64,000 bases of DNA from Devosia soli (GTDB lineage Bacteria; Pseudomonadota; Alphaproteobacteria; Rhizobiales; Devosiaceae): positions 310,001-374,000 of the forward strand of contig NZ_LAJG01000005.1 in the NCBI RefSeq assembly GCF_000970455.1, written 5' to 3'. Both the position numbers and the translations under genes were made by a program. Shown here piece by piece: positions 7,898 to 16,524 of this stretch. The notes beneath the pieces are model-generated. The model did not search any database and was not told the DNA's origin. It worked only from the letters and a program-made list of their open reading frames with translations. Within the stretch, counting starts at the first letter, position 1; every line of letters starts with the position of its first letter.

Positions 7898-9153
7898 ACA
7901 GTCAAGTTGTTTTCAGCGCAAAATGCATTCACAGCACGAATTGTGGAACCGGTTAATTGACCGGTTGCCGTCCCCTGAAAAACACCTCGTTCACCGAGCG
8001 CCGACTGCAACAAATAAACGTAGCTATTCTCGTTCAGGCGCTTGATACGAGGTAGAGCAGAAGCCTTCTGCGATTGGTCGAGCAGAGTGAATTGGCTGTA
8101 GGCACTTTGGAAAGCCGTCCTATCAGCCGCGAGCGCAGATTGCAGTATAGCGCCTTCATAGGTTTTGGCCCGGTCTGGCAGGAAACCCGCAGACGCCTCA
8201 AACACGGCGTTCGCGCGCCGAGCGTTCGGCTGCAATTCCGGTTTGGCGCCATCGAGGTAGAGCGCAATCAACCTGCGGGCTGAAGCGGCGTCTTCCTTGG
8301 CAACACCGGCGTCCAAGATAGAAATGCCCTTCTGGACACTGCGCTTAACGCCCTGCCCGCTAATGTAGGCGTCAGCAAGCGCGACGGCTGCCCCAGGAAC
8401 ATCTTCCAAAATTCCCTTTTCTAATAGAGCAACGCCTTCGCTAACTCTGCCCACATGGCCATCCAAACGAAGCTGCGCCAATCTGGTCAGCCCTTTTTCG
8501 GCCCCGAGATCGGCGGCCTGTTGGAAAAGTTCATCTGCGCGCTCATAATCCGGAGCATGGATGCGGTTCAGCCGGAAGATATCACCGAGAGGAACGTACG
8601 CCGCCTTTTCGCCAATTGCGATTGCCTTCTCGTACGCAGCGATCGCGCCCTCGGCATCCCTTGCCTTTGTATAATAGTCGCCGAGATACATGAGCGCAGG
8701 GCCCCAGCCCGCGTCTCCTGACTGTGTATAGTAGCTGAGCGACTTCGCCTCGTCGGGTAAGAGCGGTGTGTCTGCTCGATAGAGCTCGCCGAGTCGAGCA
8801 AGCGCTTTCCCGTCTCCTGCCTTTGCACCGATCTCAAAAAATCTCTTTGCGCTCGCAGGATCTGGCTCGCCGAACACCCCGCTACGATATAGGTCGCCGA
8901 GGGCCACTGAGGCAACAGCGTCACCGCTTTCGGCGAGCTCTGTAAGCTCCGAGCGAGCTTCTTCGAAGCCAGTTGCCGCATCTCCCTGCCGTAGGATTTC
9001 AAGCAGTTCCTGAACGGTCCGTGTTGCAACAACCTCGACCTGAACCGGAGGAGAGTCCGTCGAAACCGCTGCGTCTTGTGCGTTGGCTGCGGCAAGCGCT
9101 CCAGACGAAATACACAACATCATCCCCGCTAGGATGCTTACGTGAGTTTTCAT
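7840..9153 (-). CDS. SEL1/TPR-repeat periplasmic protein
   Basis: An N-terminal signal peptide (residues 1-25, cleavage near ANA-QD) is followed from about residue 75 to 310 by SEL1-like repeats, such as ASVALGDLYRSG, GKALARLGELYRAD and GAAVALADAYISGQG. The last 60 residues (LLQSALGERGVFQG...STIRAVNAFC) resemble a small peptidoglycan-binding-like fold. SEL1 proteins are scaffolds, and in rhizobia several act in exopolysaccharide control or assembly. The coupled stop/start with the polymerase gene suggests the two work together in one envelope complex. Confidence 0.8.
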   Translation of the reverse strand: MKTHVSILAGMMLCISSGALAAANAQDAAVSTDSPPVQVEVVATRTVQELLEILRQGDAATGFEEARSELTELAESGDAVASVALGDLYRSGVFGEPDPASAKRFFEIGAKAGDGKALARLGELYRADTPLLPDEAKSLSYYTQSGDAGWGPALMYLGDYYTKARDAEGAIAAYEKAIAIGEKAAYVPLGDIFRLNRIHAPDYERADELFQQAADLGAEKGLTRLAQLRLDGHVGRVSEGVALLEKGILEDVPGAAVALADAYISGQGVKRSVQKGISILDAGVAKEDAASARRLIALYLDGAKPELQPNARRANAVFEASAGFLPDRAKTYEGAILQSALAADRTAFQSAYSQFTLLDQSQKASALPRIKRLNENSYVYLLQSALGERGVFQGTATGQLTGSTIRAVNAFCAENNLTVCVRGPLAGPVADALGKVL

Positions 9154-9257
9154 GATATGCCCCTGTAGTTGCCTCCCGAGGCATAAAGCTAGAATGAACC
9201 GGCCGTTTAGACAACCGCATGCCGGCCAATTAGACTTCGGTTAGCTTGGTGAGCCAG

Positions 9258-9431
9258 ATGAGACAAGAAAACTACTACATCATTATGATCTTGCTCATCA
9301 TTTTTGCGGCGATGTACATCTACGTCAGCACTGACCGAGATGTGAGCTACCACGTTGATCGCCAAATGGAGATGATAGCGGCTAATCCAAATTGCTCGCA
9401 AATCAACTGGGATGGAAGCTGCGCCAACTAG
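9258..9431 (+). CDS. Small single-pass membrane protein
   Basis: The 57-residue product begins MRQENYYIIM and has one membrane helix (about residues 6-26), then a hydrophilic tail with two Cys (NPNCSQINWDGSC). A GGTGAG sits just upstream of ATG 9258; a TTG at 9246 would add four residues. It converges with, and overlaps by four bases, the end of the tailspike gene. It is plus-strand, unlike the late genes, so it is likely an independently expressed accessory gene. Confidence 0.55.
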   Translation: MRQENYYIIMILLIIFAAMYIYVSTDRDVSYHVDRQMEMIAANPNCSQINWDGSCAN

Positions 9432-12151
9432 GGCGCAACTGACTTTTTGATGCCGACGCGATATGTTGCCGAGCCGGGCGTTACGCTGCCCGCCCCTGCG
9501 TTGCGGACCTTCACCCTCACAGTGTCGGGAGCGCTGACCCGAGCGCTAATATCAATATCGTCTCCGAAATCGACTGATGCACTCACGTAGCGTACCCAGT
9601 CTCCAATGACGGCCCCTGGAACAGAAACGTTCAGATAGGCCGATGTCCCTGCGGGGATAGCCCCCAACGTTGCCGACTGACTCGCCGCTAGTTCCAAGGC
9701 GCCCAGTTGAGCACCGTATGCAACACCCGCCGACACAGGCGAGGGAAGAACTCTCGTCACCGCCTCAAAGACGTTCTCGCCCATGATCAGATAGCCGCCG
9801 CTACCTACCGTCAGGGCACTCTGGTCGATGCGCAGACCGCCGCCGCTGAAGGAAACTTCACTCAACTTGAAACCAAGAACCGCCCCAGGGGTCACTGCAG
9901 TAATGTGCCTTGCGCCATTGGACAGGGATTTCCCGCCCCGCCAATGCGTTAGCAATGAACCTGCAGGCTTCGCAATTTCGAGCATCGCTAGCGTAGCTGG
10001 CCGGCCACCCCAAGAGATATCGACATCGAGCATCTTTAGATGCTGCTCCGCCGTGGAGGTGAACTTGAGATTCGCGCCCGTCCATGAACCGCGGATAATC
10101 TGCAAAGACCGCAGCCCGCAGCTGATTGGAGTGCCGCTTGTGGCAGTGCATGTCACTTCGCAATCTTCAAATACTAGTGCAGCGTACGCGCTAAAAGCAT
10201 TCGCGAAATTTAGATTCGGTATTTTGCAGCAACGGAACAGCATCTCCACATCGACGCCAGCGTCAAAAAACGCATTTCCGCCCAAGGTAATCAAACTGTT
10301 GTCGGCTAGGTTTTTCCGGTCCGAAAGTGCCGTGGATTTTTTAAAAGTTACCTGGTTACCCAAGTAGCTATCACGGAGCACCAGACCGTCGGCATTTAGA
10401 TCGGCAATTGAAGAAAAGCGCGAGGATTCAATGGTGAGATCTACCACACCCGAACGCGCAATAATCTGATTTCCATTGTGCCCACTAACGAGGATGTTTC
10501 TTGCGCGATTACCGAAGGCATCACCTGATCCAGCGAACTGCAAATGGCCGGCACAGCCCTCGTAGATCAGGTTGTGCTCATACTTCCCGTGGGTGGTAAA
10601 AGTTGCGTTCTGCGTTTCCCCTTCGGAACAGCCTACCACTTTGGCAAAAGCCGATCCGGTGAAATCGACAACGTGCCTGTCACGCAACCCCCGAAGCCTT
10701 TCGGCATACGCGTAGAGAACACCATAGAATCCAGCTGTATAGCCTTCCCGGTTTGGCGTAGCTGTCCGCTTAACTTCGCACCTGATTGCACTGGCGTCGT
10801 TGCACAAGTAAAATTGGACGGTCCTTTTGGGCGCATTTGCATAAGTGATCCCTTCAGCTTTGCAGCCCACAGCAAATTTGAAAGTCACGCCGCTTGATGC
10901 GGCCAGACGCCCTGCCGCATCGTCTGTATACGTGCGGCCATAGACGATATTGAGGTTACTGACCTCAACATTTCGGACGGGTGTTACGTGTGTGAAGCGT
11001 ACTACTGCACCTGCAGGCACATTCCACCCGCGCCTGTAGTCAAAGTAAACCTGTCCGGTTTCTGTACGGACGCATCTAGCCAGCAAATCCACAATGTGGT
11101 CTGCTTCGATATTGCTGCCAGGGGCGACCTGTATCCAATAATAATCGTCTACTACAAAGCTGGCGGAACTATTTACCGACCAAGCATTCTGCCCAGCGGG
11201 ATGATCAGCTGCGAGAGTTTGGTCGTAGAAGCTGTCTTGTGTGCCGAAAAACGAGAGTGCGCCATATACCACATCGAACTCAGCCCCATCCGTACGAGCC
11301 GCATCAACGATGAGCGTCGAACCTGACCAGTCAATTTTGCAATTACCTATATCTGCCGGCGTGAGAGTCAGCAGCCGGTTTAGGGTGTAATTCCCTTTTG
11401 GAATAATGAGCCGTGCGTTCTTGCTTGCTTTAATCGCCGCCTCGAGTTTATCGGCGAAGGTTGCTCCTACGAACGAACTGAAGAGAGGGGCAGTTGGAGC
11501 TAAGCTGGTATTGATTGTGGCCCGCGTCCGCTCCTGTGTGTTGACTTTGAGGACGAGCGACCCACCAACTTTACGATAAAAGGTTTGATCGCCACCAGCT
11601 GTCTCATCAGCAAAAACCCCAATGACGTCGCCGTTGGCATAGCTTGCAAAAGAGGCATCCGCAGCGGACTTCGAATCAGCCCAATGGTCAACACCGCTCC
11701 CTTCAGCTGCCGCAAGCGCTGCCTCTTTCGCTGCAAGGGCTATGTCTCTCGCATCCTCTGTGTCCTCAAGGATTTCCGCTCCTTGTTGGACGACGTTGCC
11801 CAGCTCGATCAGCGCGTTTGCACGGGCGGTAGCAAGGTCGGAAAGTGCAGTTACGAGATCGGATGAGATGGCACCTAACGCTTGCGACCTAGCATCGGCG
11901 AGCGCGGCCAAAGCAGCATCTCTGGCGGCCGAGATCGCAGGGATTGCGCCGTTGACCAGCGCAATGCCATCGAGCAGCTGCTGAGCGAGACCGCCGAGCG
12001 CGAGGCGCAGGTTCGCCTTTTTCGGGTTCCACGGGCCAGACTGCGGATCGCCTACAGGAAGCGGAGCATTCGTTGGCTCGCCCGGCAAGCCGTCGCCGCT
12101 GTAGCGCCTGAATTCTCTAAATTCGCGCAGGATGTCGTCGACTACAGTCAT
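9428..12151 (-). CDS. Tailspike / tail fibre protein with beta-helix domain
   Basis: The 907-residue protein starts with a short adaptor region, then an Ala-rich coiled-coil (about 60-150, RDAALAALADARSQALGAIS), then a segment typical of right-handed beta-helix proteins (from about 215: SFVGATFADKLEAAIKASKNARLIIPKGNYTL, the pectate-lyase-like entry motif), and a small C-terminal beta domain. Such spikes bind and often cut surface polysaccharide. It is the last structural gene of the late operon. A hairpin GGGCCT/AGGCCC (12154-12175) surrounds its ribosome binding site and may lower its translation. Confidence 0.85.
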   Translation of the reverse strand: MTVVDDILREFREFRRYSGDGLPGEPTNAPLPVGDPQSGPWNPKKANLRLALGGLAQQLLDGIALVNGAIPAISAARDAALAALADARSQALGAISSDLVTALSDLATARANALIELGNVVQQGAEILEDTEDARDIALAAKEAALAAAEGSGVDHWADSKSAADASFASYANGDVIGVFADETAGGDQTFYRKVGGSLVLKVNTQERTRATINTSLAPTAPLFSSFVGATFADKLEAAIKASKNARLIIPKGNYTLNRLLTLTPADIGNCKIDWSGSTLIVDAARTDGAEFDVVYGALSFFGTQDSFYDQTLAADHPAGQNAWSVNSSASFVVDDYYWIQVAPGSNIEADHIVDLLARCVRTETGQVYFDYRRGWNVPAGAVVRFTHVTPVRNVEVSNLNIVYGRTYTDDAAGRLAASSGVTFKFAVGCKAEGITYANAPKRTVQFYLCNDASAIRCEVKRTATPNREGYTAGFYGVLYAYAERLRGLRDRHVVDFTGSAFAKVVGCSEGETQNATFTTHGKYEHNLIYEGCAGHLQFAGSGDAFGNRARNILVSGHNGNQIIARSGVVDLTIESSRFSSIADLNADGLVLRDSYLGNQVTFKKSTALSDRKNLADNSLITLGGNAFFDAGVDVEMLFRCCKIPNLNFANAFSAYAALVFEDCEVTCTATSGTPISCGLRSLQIIRGSWTGANLKFTSTAEQHLKMLDVDISWGGRPATLAMLEIAKPAGSLLTHWRGGKSLSNGARHITAVTPGAVLGFKLSEVSFSGGGLRIDQSALTVGSGGYLIMGENVFEAVTRVLPSPVSAGVAYGAQLGALELAASQSATLGAIPAGTSAYLNVSVPGAVIGDWVRYVSASVDFGDDIDISARVSAPDTVRVKVRNAGAGSVTPGSATYRVGIKKSVAP

Positions 12152-12216
12152 GTGGGCCTCAAAGCGAAAAGGCCCGCCGCGAGGCAGGCTGAAGAAACTG
12201 GGATAGGTTCGAAGGG

Positions 12217-12717
12217 CTAGGTGAGCGGTACGGCTCGCAGAGCCATGACGCCGAAGGTGACAATGCGGGCCGGCGTGCCGACGGCGAGGCCAGATGGAAT
12301 AGCGATGCGAATTTCGACTTGGCCGGCGTTCCGGCAGACCAGCTGTGGCAGCGACCAGCCATCGGGCAGGTATTCCGACATGATGGGCTGCAGGAAGTCG
12401 CCGGGCCGAATGCCCGCCAGAGGCTTCACCGCTCTCTGTGTTGCCTGAAGCGTGATGCCCAGCGTCACTGCCGGGATCGTAATGCTCGTATCGCCGAGCA
12501 GCGTCGGCTTCATCGTCTTGGCTAGGTCATCGATGATCAGTTGCTGCTTGCTGATCAGCTGGCCTTGGGTTTTGACGAGGGCGGCAAGGTCTGCCGTCAT
12601 CGCCGTCATCTGCTGTGTGACCGCCTGTTGAAAGGCGCCGAACTGTTCCCGTAGAGCTTTGTCAATCAGCGCTTGAGCACGCTGCTGTCTGCGGAAATCA
12701 GTGATCGAATTCATCAC
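12217..12717 (-). CDS. Phage tail-associated hypothetical protein
   Basis: The 166-residue protein has a helical, probably coiled-coil N-terminal half (LIDKALREQFGAFQQAVTQQMTAM) and a beta-rich C-terminal half (GDTSITIPAVTLGITLQ). Its ATG overlaps the stop of the J-like gene by ATGA. Position between the tail-tip protein and the tailspike suggests an adaptor or connector for the spike; this is inferred from order only. Confidence 0.7.
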   Translation of the reverse strand: MMNSITDFRRQQRAQALIDKALREQFGAFQQAVTQQMTAMTADLAALVKTQGQLISKQQLIIDDLAKTMKPTLLGDTSITIPAVTLGITLQATQRAVKPLAGIRPGDFLQPIMSEYLPDGWSLPQLVCRNAGQVEIRIAIPSGLAVGTPARIVTFGVMALRAVPLT

Positions 12718-14807
12718 ACCACCTCTGCTGTCACAGGCCCTGCAGGTGTTGAGCGATTGCCATTGGCGTCTTCAGCCGTGACGAAGTAGGACCAGTCACC
12801 ATCTGCCGGCGTATCATCGTAGAAGAGTACCCCGTTCGGCGCTCCGTACTGCAAGTTGATCTGAGCGCCCGGGTCAAACGGCATGCCCTCGGGCACCCGG
12901 TAGACACGAGCCGCGTAGAACTGCGCGAAGTTTGGATTGCGCCAGGACACAGAGACCGTCTCGCCGTCGACATCGACCATAAGCTCTGATGGCGGCGGTA
13001 CCGGCACCGAAGTGTCGAGCGTCGCGTAAGGGAAGCTCCATTCGCCGACGACATTCTGCGGGCCGACCCACCGGGACGTTGCCTGATACTGGCCAGGCGC
13101 AGCGGGTTCGAAGATCGCCGAGACATTGTCGTCTTGGGTCTGCATGTTCTGCCAGGTGCTGCCGGCGCCGCGGCGGATCTGAACCTGAAGCTCAAGCCCA
13201 TCGCGCGTTGCTGGCGTCACGGCAGCCTCGATCGTATCGCCATCGACGGCGGAGAGCGTCAGGTTCTGCGGTACCGGGAAAGTCAGGTCCGGCGCCGTGT
13301 CCTCTGGAATGGCGGGATTATCGCCCTCTTCCGTTGCCGGATTCCACTGATAGGCTGCTTCGCTGAAGGTCAGAACCTCCATATCGATACGGCTGAGATC
13401 CGTCTCAATACGGAAACCGCCGAGATAGAAGGCGCTGTCGATTTCAAGCTCGGGAATAACAAGCCGGGTAGAGCGCTCATTGATTGCCCGCAGCCCCGAA
13501 AGATTGGTGCTGACCGAGCCTTTCCACTCGGGATTGTGCTTCGCCCGGTGGATCTTCGCCAGCCGGCGCGCCTGAGACGGCGACGGAACGAAGTCCAGAT
13601 CAAGTTCGGCAGGGATAGGCCCGCGATCGTCCTGGTCGGCGAGATCGATCCAAGGAGTGGCCTCGATCGTCTGATAGTCGTGAGCCGCCGAGGTATACAT
13701 GATCTTGAGCTCATTGAAGGCGGCGAACTTATCGCTTCCCTGCTCGAGATTGTGAGCAATGATATCTTGCCCGGTGATAGTGACGGTCGGCGCTTCCCAC
13801 TTGCCGCCGCGGATAGCGATCTTGCCCTGCGCATTCTGGTAAAGCTCGGCGTCACACGTCGCCTTCATCTTCGTCAGAATGGCTTCAGGATCGTCCGTGA
13901 GCTGGTAGACGCCCCAAAGCCGATATCGAGGCTCATACCCACCAGCTTTCAGCGGCACAGCCTCGTCGCAGAGGTTCGCGAAAGCAATGAAACTGGCAAT
14001 GTCTATGTCGCTAAGCGACTTACGAAACCCGTCCGGATGCGTCAGATAGTCGAGAATGCATAGACCGGAGTTGTCCGACCAGCCCGTCGTGTTCGATCGC
14101 GGATCCCATACTTCCGACAGCCGACACACTGCGCGCAGCGGCGTGTTGTAGCCGTCGGGAAAGATCCGCTGAAATTCCTCTTGAGGCGGAGAGCGAAACC
14201 GGGCCGCCAAGTAGGCAATGCCGCGCAGCCGATGCTCTGAAGTCCAAACGCCGGGAAAGGCGCCTGCAATCATCGGATCGGCCGTCTGTGACGTCGTACC
14301 CAAATACTGGTATATTCGAATTGCGTACTGGGTCTCGCCGCCGAAACGGCCGTTGATGAACCAATTGAAGCCGTCGGTAACAACGTCACCGTTTCCGTCC
14401 AAGGTGACGGTCTTGTCCCCTACCCTGATGCTCTCGATCGCGCTGATATAGCCCGAGTGCATCATGACGATCTGATAGAGCGAACCGTTCGTGCTGTCGA
14501 AGAAGGCGCGCGTTCCTCCCAAAAGTGCACGCCCATATCCCCGCAGACGCGGCCCGACAGTCTGATTGATGACCGATTGTGCCTGTGGCGTCGTCATCAC
14601 GGGAGGTTTCGGTGCGAAGAGGCTGTAGAGGCCCAACAGCGCCGCGCCAATGGCAATATTTGCCACGGCACCTGCGACGGTCGCGCTGAGGCCAATGCCA
14701 ACCAGCGCCGTCGTCAGATAGCCAGCGATCGCTGTGAATATGGCAAACTGACGCCGAGGTGTGGGAGCTTCCCAACCTCTTGGCGGCCACCGGGACCAAT
14801 CGCTCAT
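12714..14807 (-). CDS. Tail tip host-specificity protein (J-like)
   Basis: Starting at ATG 14807, which overlaps the upstream TAA (TAATG), the product is 697 residues. It has hydrophobic segments near residues 20-65, the conserved APKPP and YGRALLGGTRAFFDS regions typical of J-like proteins of rhizobial siphophages, and two fibronectin type III-like repeats in the last 180 residues (PPPSELMVDVDGETVSVSWRN). It forms the tip that contacts the receptor. It is coupled to genes on both sides. Confidence 0.85.
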   Translation of the reverse strand: MSDWSRWPPRGWEAPTPRRQFAIFTAIAGYLTTALVGIGLSATVAGAVANIAIGAALLGLYSLFAPKPPVMTTPQAQSVINQTVGPRLRGYGRALLGGTRAFFDSTNGSLYQIVMMHSGYISAIESIRVGDKTVTLDGNGDVVTDGFNWFINGRFGGETQYAIRIYQYLGTTSQTADPMIAGAFPGVWTSEHRLRGIAYLAARFRSPPQEEFQRIFPDGYNTPLRAVCRLSEVWDPRSNTTGWSDNSGLCILDYLTHPDGFRKSLSDIDIASFIAFANLCDEAVPLKAGGYEPRYRLWGVYQLTDDPEAILTKMKATCDAELYQNAQGKIAIRGGKWEAPTVTITGQDIIAHNLEQGSDKFAAFNELKIMYTSAAHDYQTIEATPWIDLADQDDRGPIPAELDLDFVPSPSQARRLAKIHRAKHNPEWKGSVSTNLSGLRAINERSTRLVIPELEIDSAFYLGGFRIETDLSRIDMEVLTFSEAAYQWNPATEEGDNPAIPEDTAPDLTFPVPQNLTLSAVDGDTIEAAVTPATRDGLELQVQIRRGAGSTWQNMQTQDDNVSAIFEPAAPGQYQATSRWVGPQNVVGEWSFPYATLDTSVPVPPPSELMVDVDGETVSVSWRNPNFAQFYAARVYRVPEGMPFDPGAQINLQYGAPNGVLFYDDTPADGDWSYFVTAEDANGNRSTPAGPVTAEVV

Positions 14808-15229
14808 TAGAGAACCTTCACCCACGCGACTTCGGCTTCAAGGAAGCCGAACCGCTTTAGAATTTCAGCTGCACGCTCGTTATGCGGCGGCGTCGACATG
14901 CGGGCCGCAAAGCAGCCGCAGGACTTTGCCCAGCCAATATATCGCCTCAGCAGCTGCAAGCCGCCGCCCTGCTCAGCCCACCACCCGTGCTCGATCGCAA
15001 TCGGTAGCATCGAGATCGACGCCGTCCCGATCGATGCAGCCAGAAACCCAGTCGCCTTCGACGGAGCGTCAACGACCCAGACAGATGCCAAAGGACTTGC
15101 AAGAAGTCCTCCAACAAAGCGGGCAGTTACGAGATCGTCGACCTCGATTGGCGACTGCACCGAAGCGCGCAGCCGGCCGGTCATCGCGACAATTGCCGCG
15201 ATGTCGTCTTTCCTTGCCTGCCTGATCAT
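14807..15229 (-). CDS. GNAT-like acetyltransferase in tail module
   Basis: The 140-residue protein starts MIRQARKDDIAAIVAM, a typical GNAT beta1-alpha1 entry, and ends with ERAAEILKRFGFLEAEVAWVKV, matching the GNAT C-terminal beta-alpha-beta. The acetyl-CoA loop is not strongly conserved. It is sandwiched between tail-tip genes with one-base overlaps, so it is made with the virion parts. Whether it modifies a host or virion protein is unknown. Confidence 0.65.
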   Translation of the reverse strand: MIRQARKDDIAAIVAMTGRLRASVQSPIEVDDLVTARFVGGLLASPLASVWVVDAPSKATGFLAASIGTASISMLPIAIEHGWWAEQGGGLQLLRRYIGWAKSCGCFAARMSTPPHNERAAEILKRFGFLEAEVAWVKVL

Positions 15230-15820
15230 TCAGAACACGGGCCACCGGATCACTTTTTGAACGAGATCAGGCAGTTGCTCTAGACCCCGATCTCCAGGAA
15301 AGCGGCCCTGCTGGTCCCGGTCCGTCAGCCGCCCAAAGGCCGGCTTTCGGCGTGATGTCCAAATGCTCTCGGCAGTGAGTGAGACCGAACGTTTGTCGGC
15401 CCCCTGTGCGCCGTAAGACATCTGATCCATGGTAAGCGAAGCGATCACGTAGGGCTGATCTAGCGGCGCCCATGGTTGCACGGCACCATCGTTCGGCGCG
15501 ATTTCAAAGAATTGCAGAAAGATCGTGCAGGGCCGGTCTTTCACGCGATCGCTGGCATTGCGCGCCAGATTGACGATAGTCGCATCAACGCCCGAGAGCG
15601 TGAACGTCGTCCGTGGCGCCGTCGTACCGATAGGCTGTTCCAGCCCATCGATTTGGATCATCTCGCCTGTGCCCTGCCAAGTCTGGCCACCAGCGAGCAG
15701 ATCGCCGAAGCCCATCCACCACCGACGGGGCGTGTCTTTGAAATCCATATGCACCAAGATCGAGGCAGCAACCTGCCGACCGGCAAGATACGACTGAACC
15801 GTCTGGCTGAAGAAAGCCAT
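15230..15820 (-). CDS. Tail tip/baseplate hypothetical protein
   Basis: The 196-residue protein includes WWMGFGDLLAGGQTWQGTGEMIQIDGLEQPIG and later SYGAQGADKRSVSLTAES, a pattern found in tail proteins downstream of tape measure genes in alphaproteobacterial phages. It overlaps the upstream gene by one base. The role is assigned from gene order: distal tail or tip assembly. Confidence 0.7.
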   Translation of the reverse strand: MAFFSQTVQSYLAGRQVAASILVHMDFKDTPRRWWMGFGDLLAGGQTWQGTGEMIQIDGLEQPIGTTAPRTTFTLSGVDATIVNLARNASDRVKDRPCTIFLQFFEIAPNDGAVQPWAPLDQPYVIASLTMDQMSYGAQGADKRSVSLTAESIWTSRRKPAFGRLTDRDQQGRFPGDRGLEQLPDLVQKVIRWPVF

Positions 15821-16524
15821 CAGATCGCCTCGACCAATTCCAGAGCCAACGAACCCGAGCCACGACGACTGAGCATGTCACTGCCCTGGTCGTCGGTCGC
15901 AAAGCGCATCAAGCAAACAGGCTTATCGAGGATAATTGGCTCGCCGCTTGCAGCCGTTGCCCTGAGCCGGGGCCAGAAACGAACCTTAGTCGGGCCTCCC
16001 ACCGTCTCCTGCCAAACGTGCGAAGCGAGATAGACCCGCGAACCGATGCCGAAGTAATGTCCTGGCCGCGGCCCCTCACCATCATTGATCGTGATGCTAA
16101 TTTCCGTCGTGCCCGATACAGCCAAGGCCGACAGTTGAGCCGCCGGCATTTCGTTCTGACCAAAGCCAGACCAGTCAAAATTGAAAACCCCGCCATCATG
16201 CGGGGTATTATCGTCATAGCCGACGGCATGGACCTGCGAGAGCTTTCGTCCATTGGCGTTGACCGGCCGAAACAGATCCCACTTCGGCACCAAGACAGTC
16301 CCGGCGCGCCCCGACATCTGAGCAAGGAATGCTCGCAAGGCGAGGTTAGAGCTTTCGCCTCGGAGCGCCAAAACCACCTTCGCCTGCCACCGGCCGGCGT
16401 CGGAGACAATGACCTGCTCCGATCCATTTAATGACAGCCCGCCTGTTCTAGACTGAACCGCTGGCGTCAAATGCACTTGGCGCGGCAAGATCGGCACCGG
16501 CCACTGCATACCGTTAGCAGCCAT
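15820..16524 (-). CDS. Tail protein downstream of tape measure
   Basis: The 234-residue product (MAANGMQWPVPILPRQV...) is beta-rich with a conserved-looking LFRPVNANG and GGGP-type loop region. It lies directly after the tape measure gene with a one-base overlap, the usual site of the distal tail protein. No catalytic motif is seen. Confidence 0.7.
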   Translation of the reverse strand: MAANGMQWPVPILPRQVHLTPAVQSRTGGLSLNGSEQVIVSDAGRWQAKVVLALRGESSNLALRAFLAQMSGRAGTVLVPKWDLFRPVNANGRKLSQVHAVGYDDNTPHDGGVFNFDWSGFGQNEMPAAQLSALAVSGTTEISITINDGEGPRPGHYFGIGSRVYLASHVWQETVGGPTKVRFWPRLRATAASGEPIILDKPVCLMRFATDDQGSDMLSRRGSGSLALELVEAI

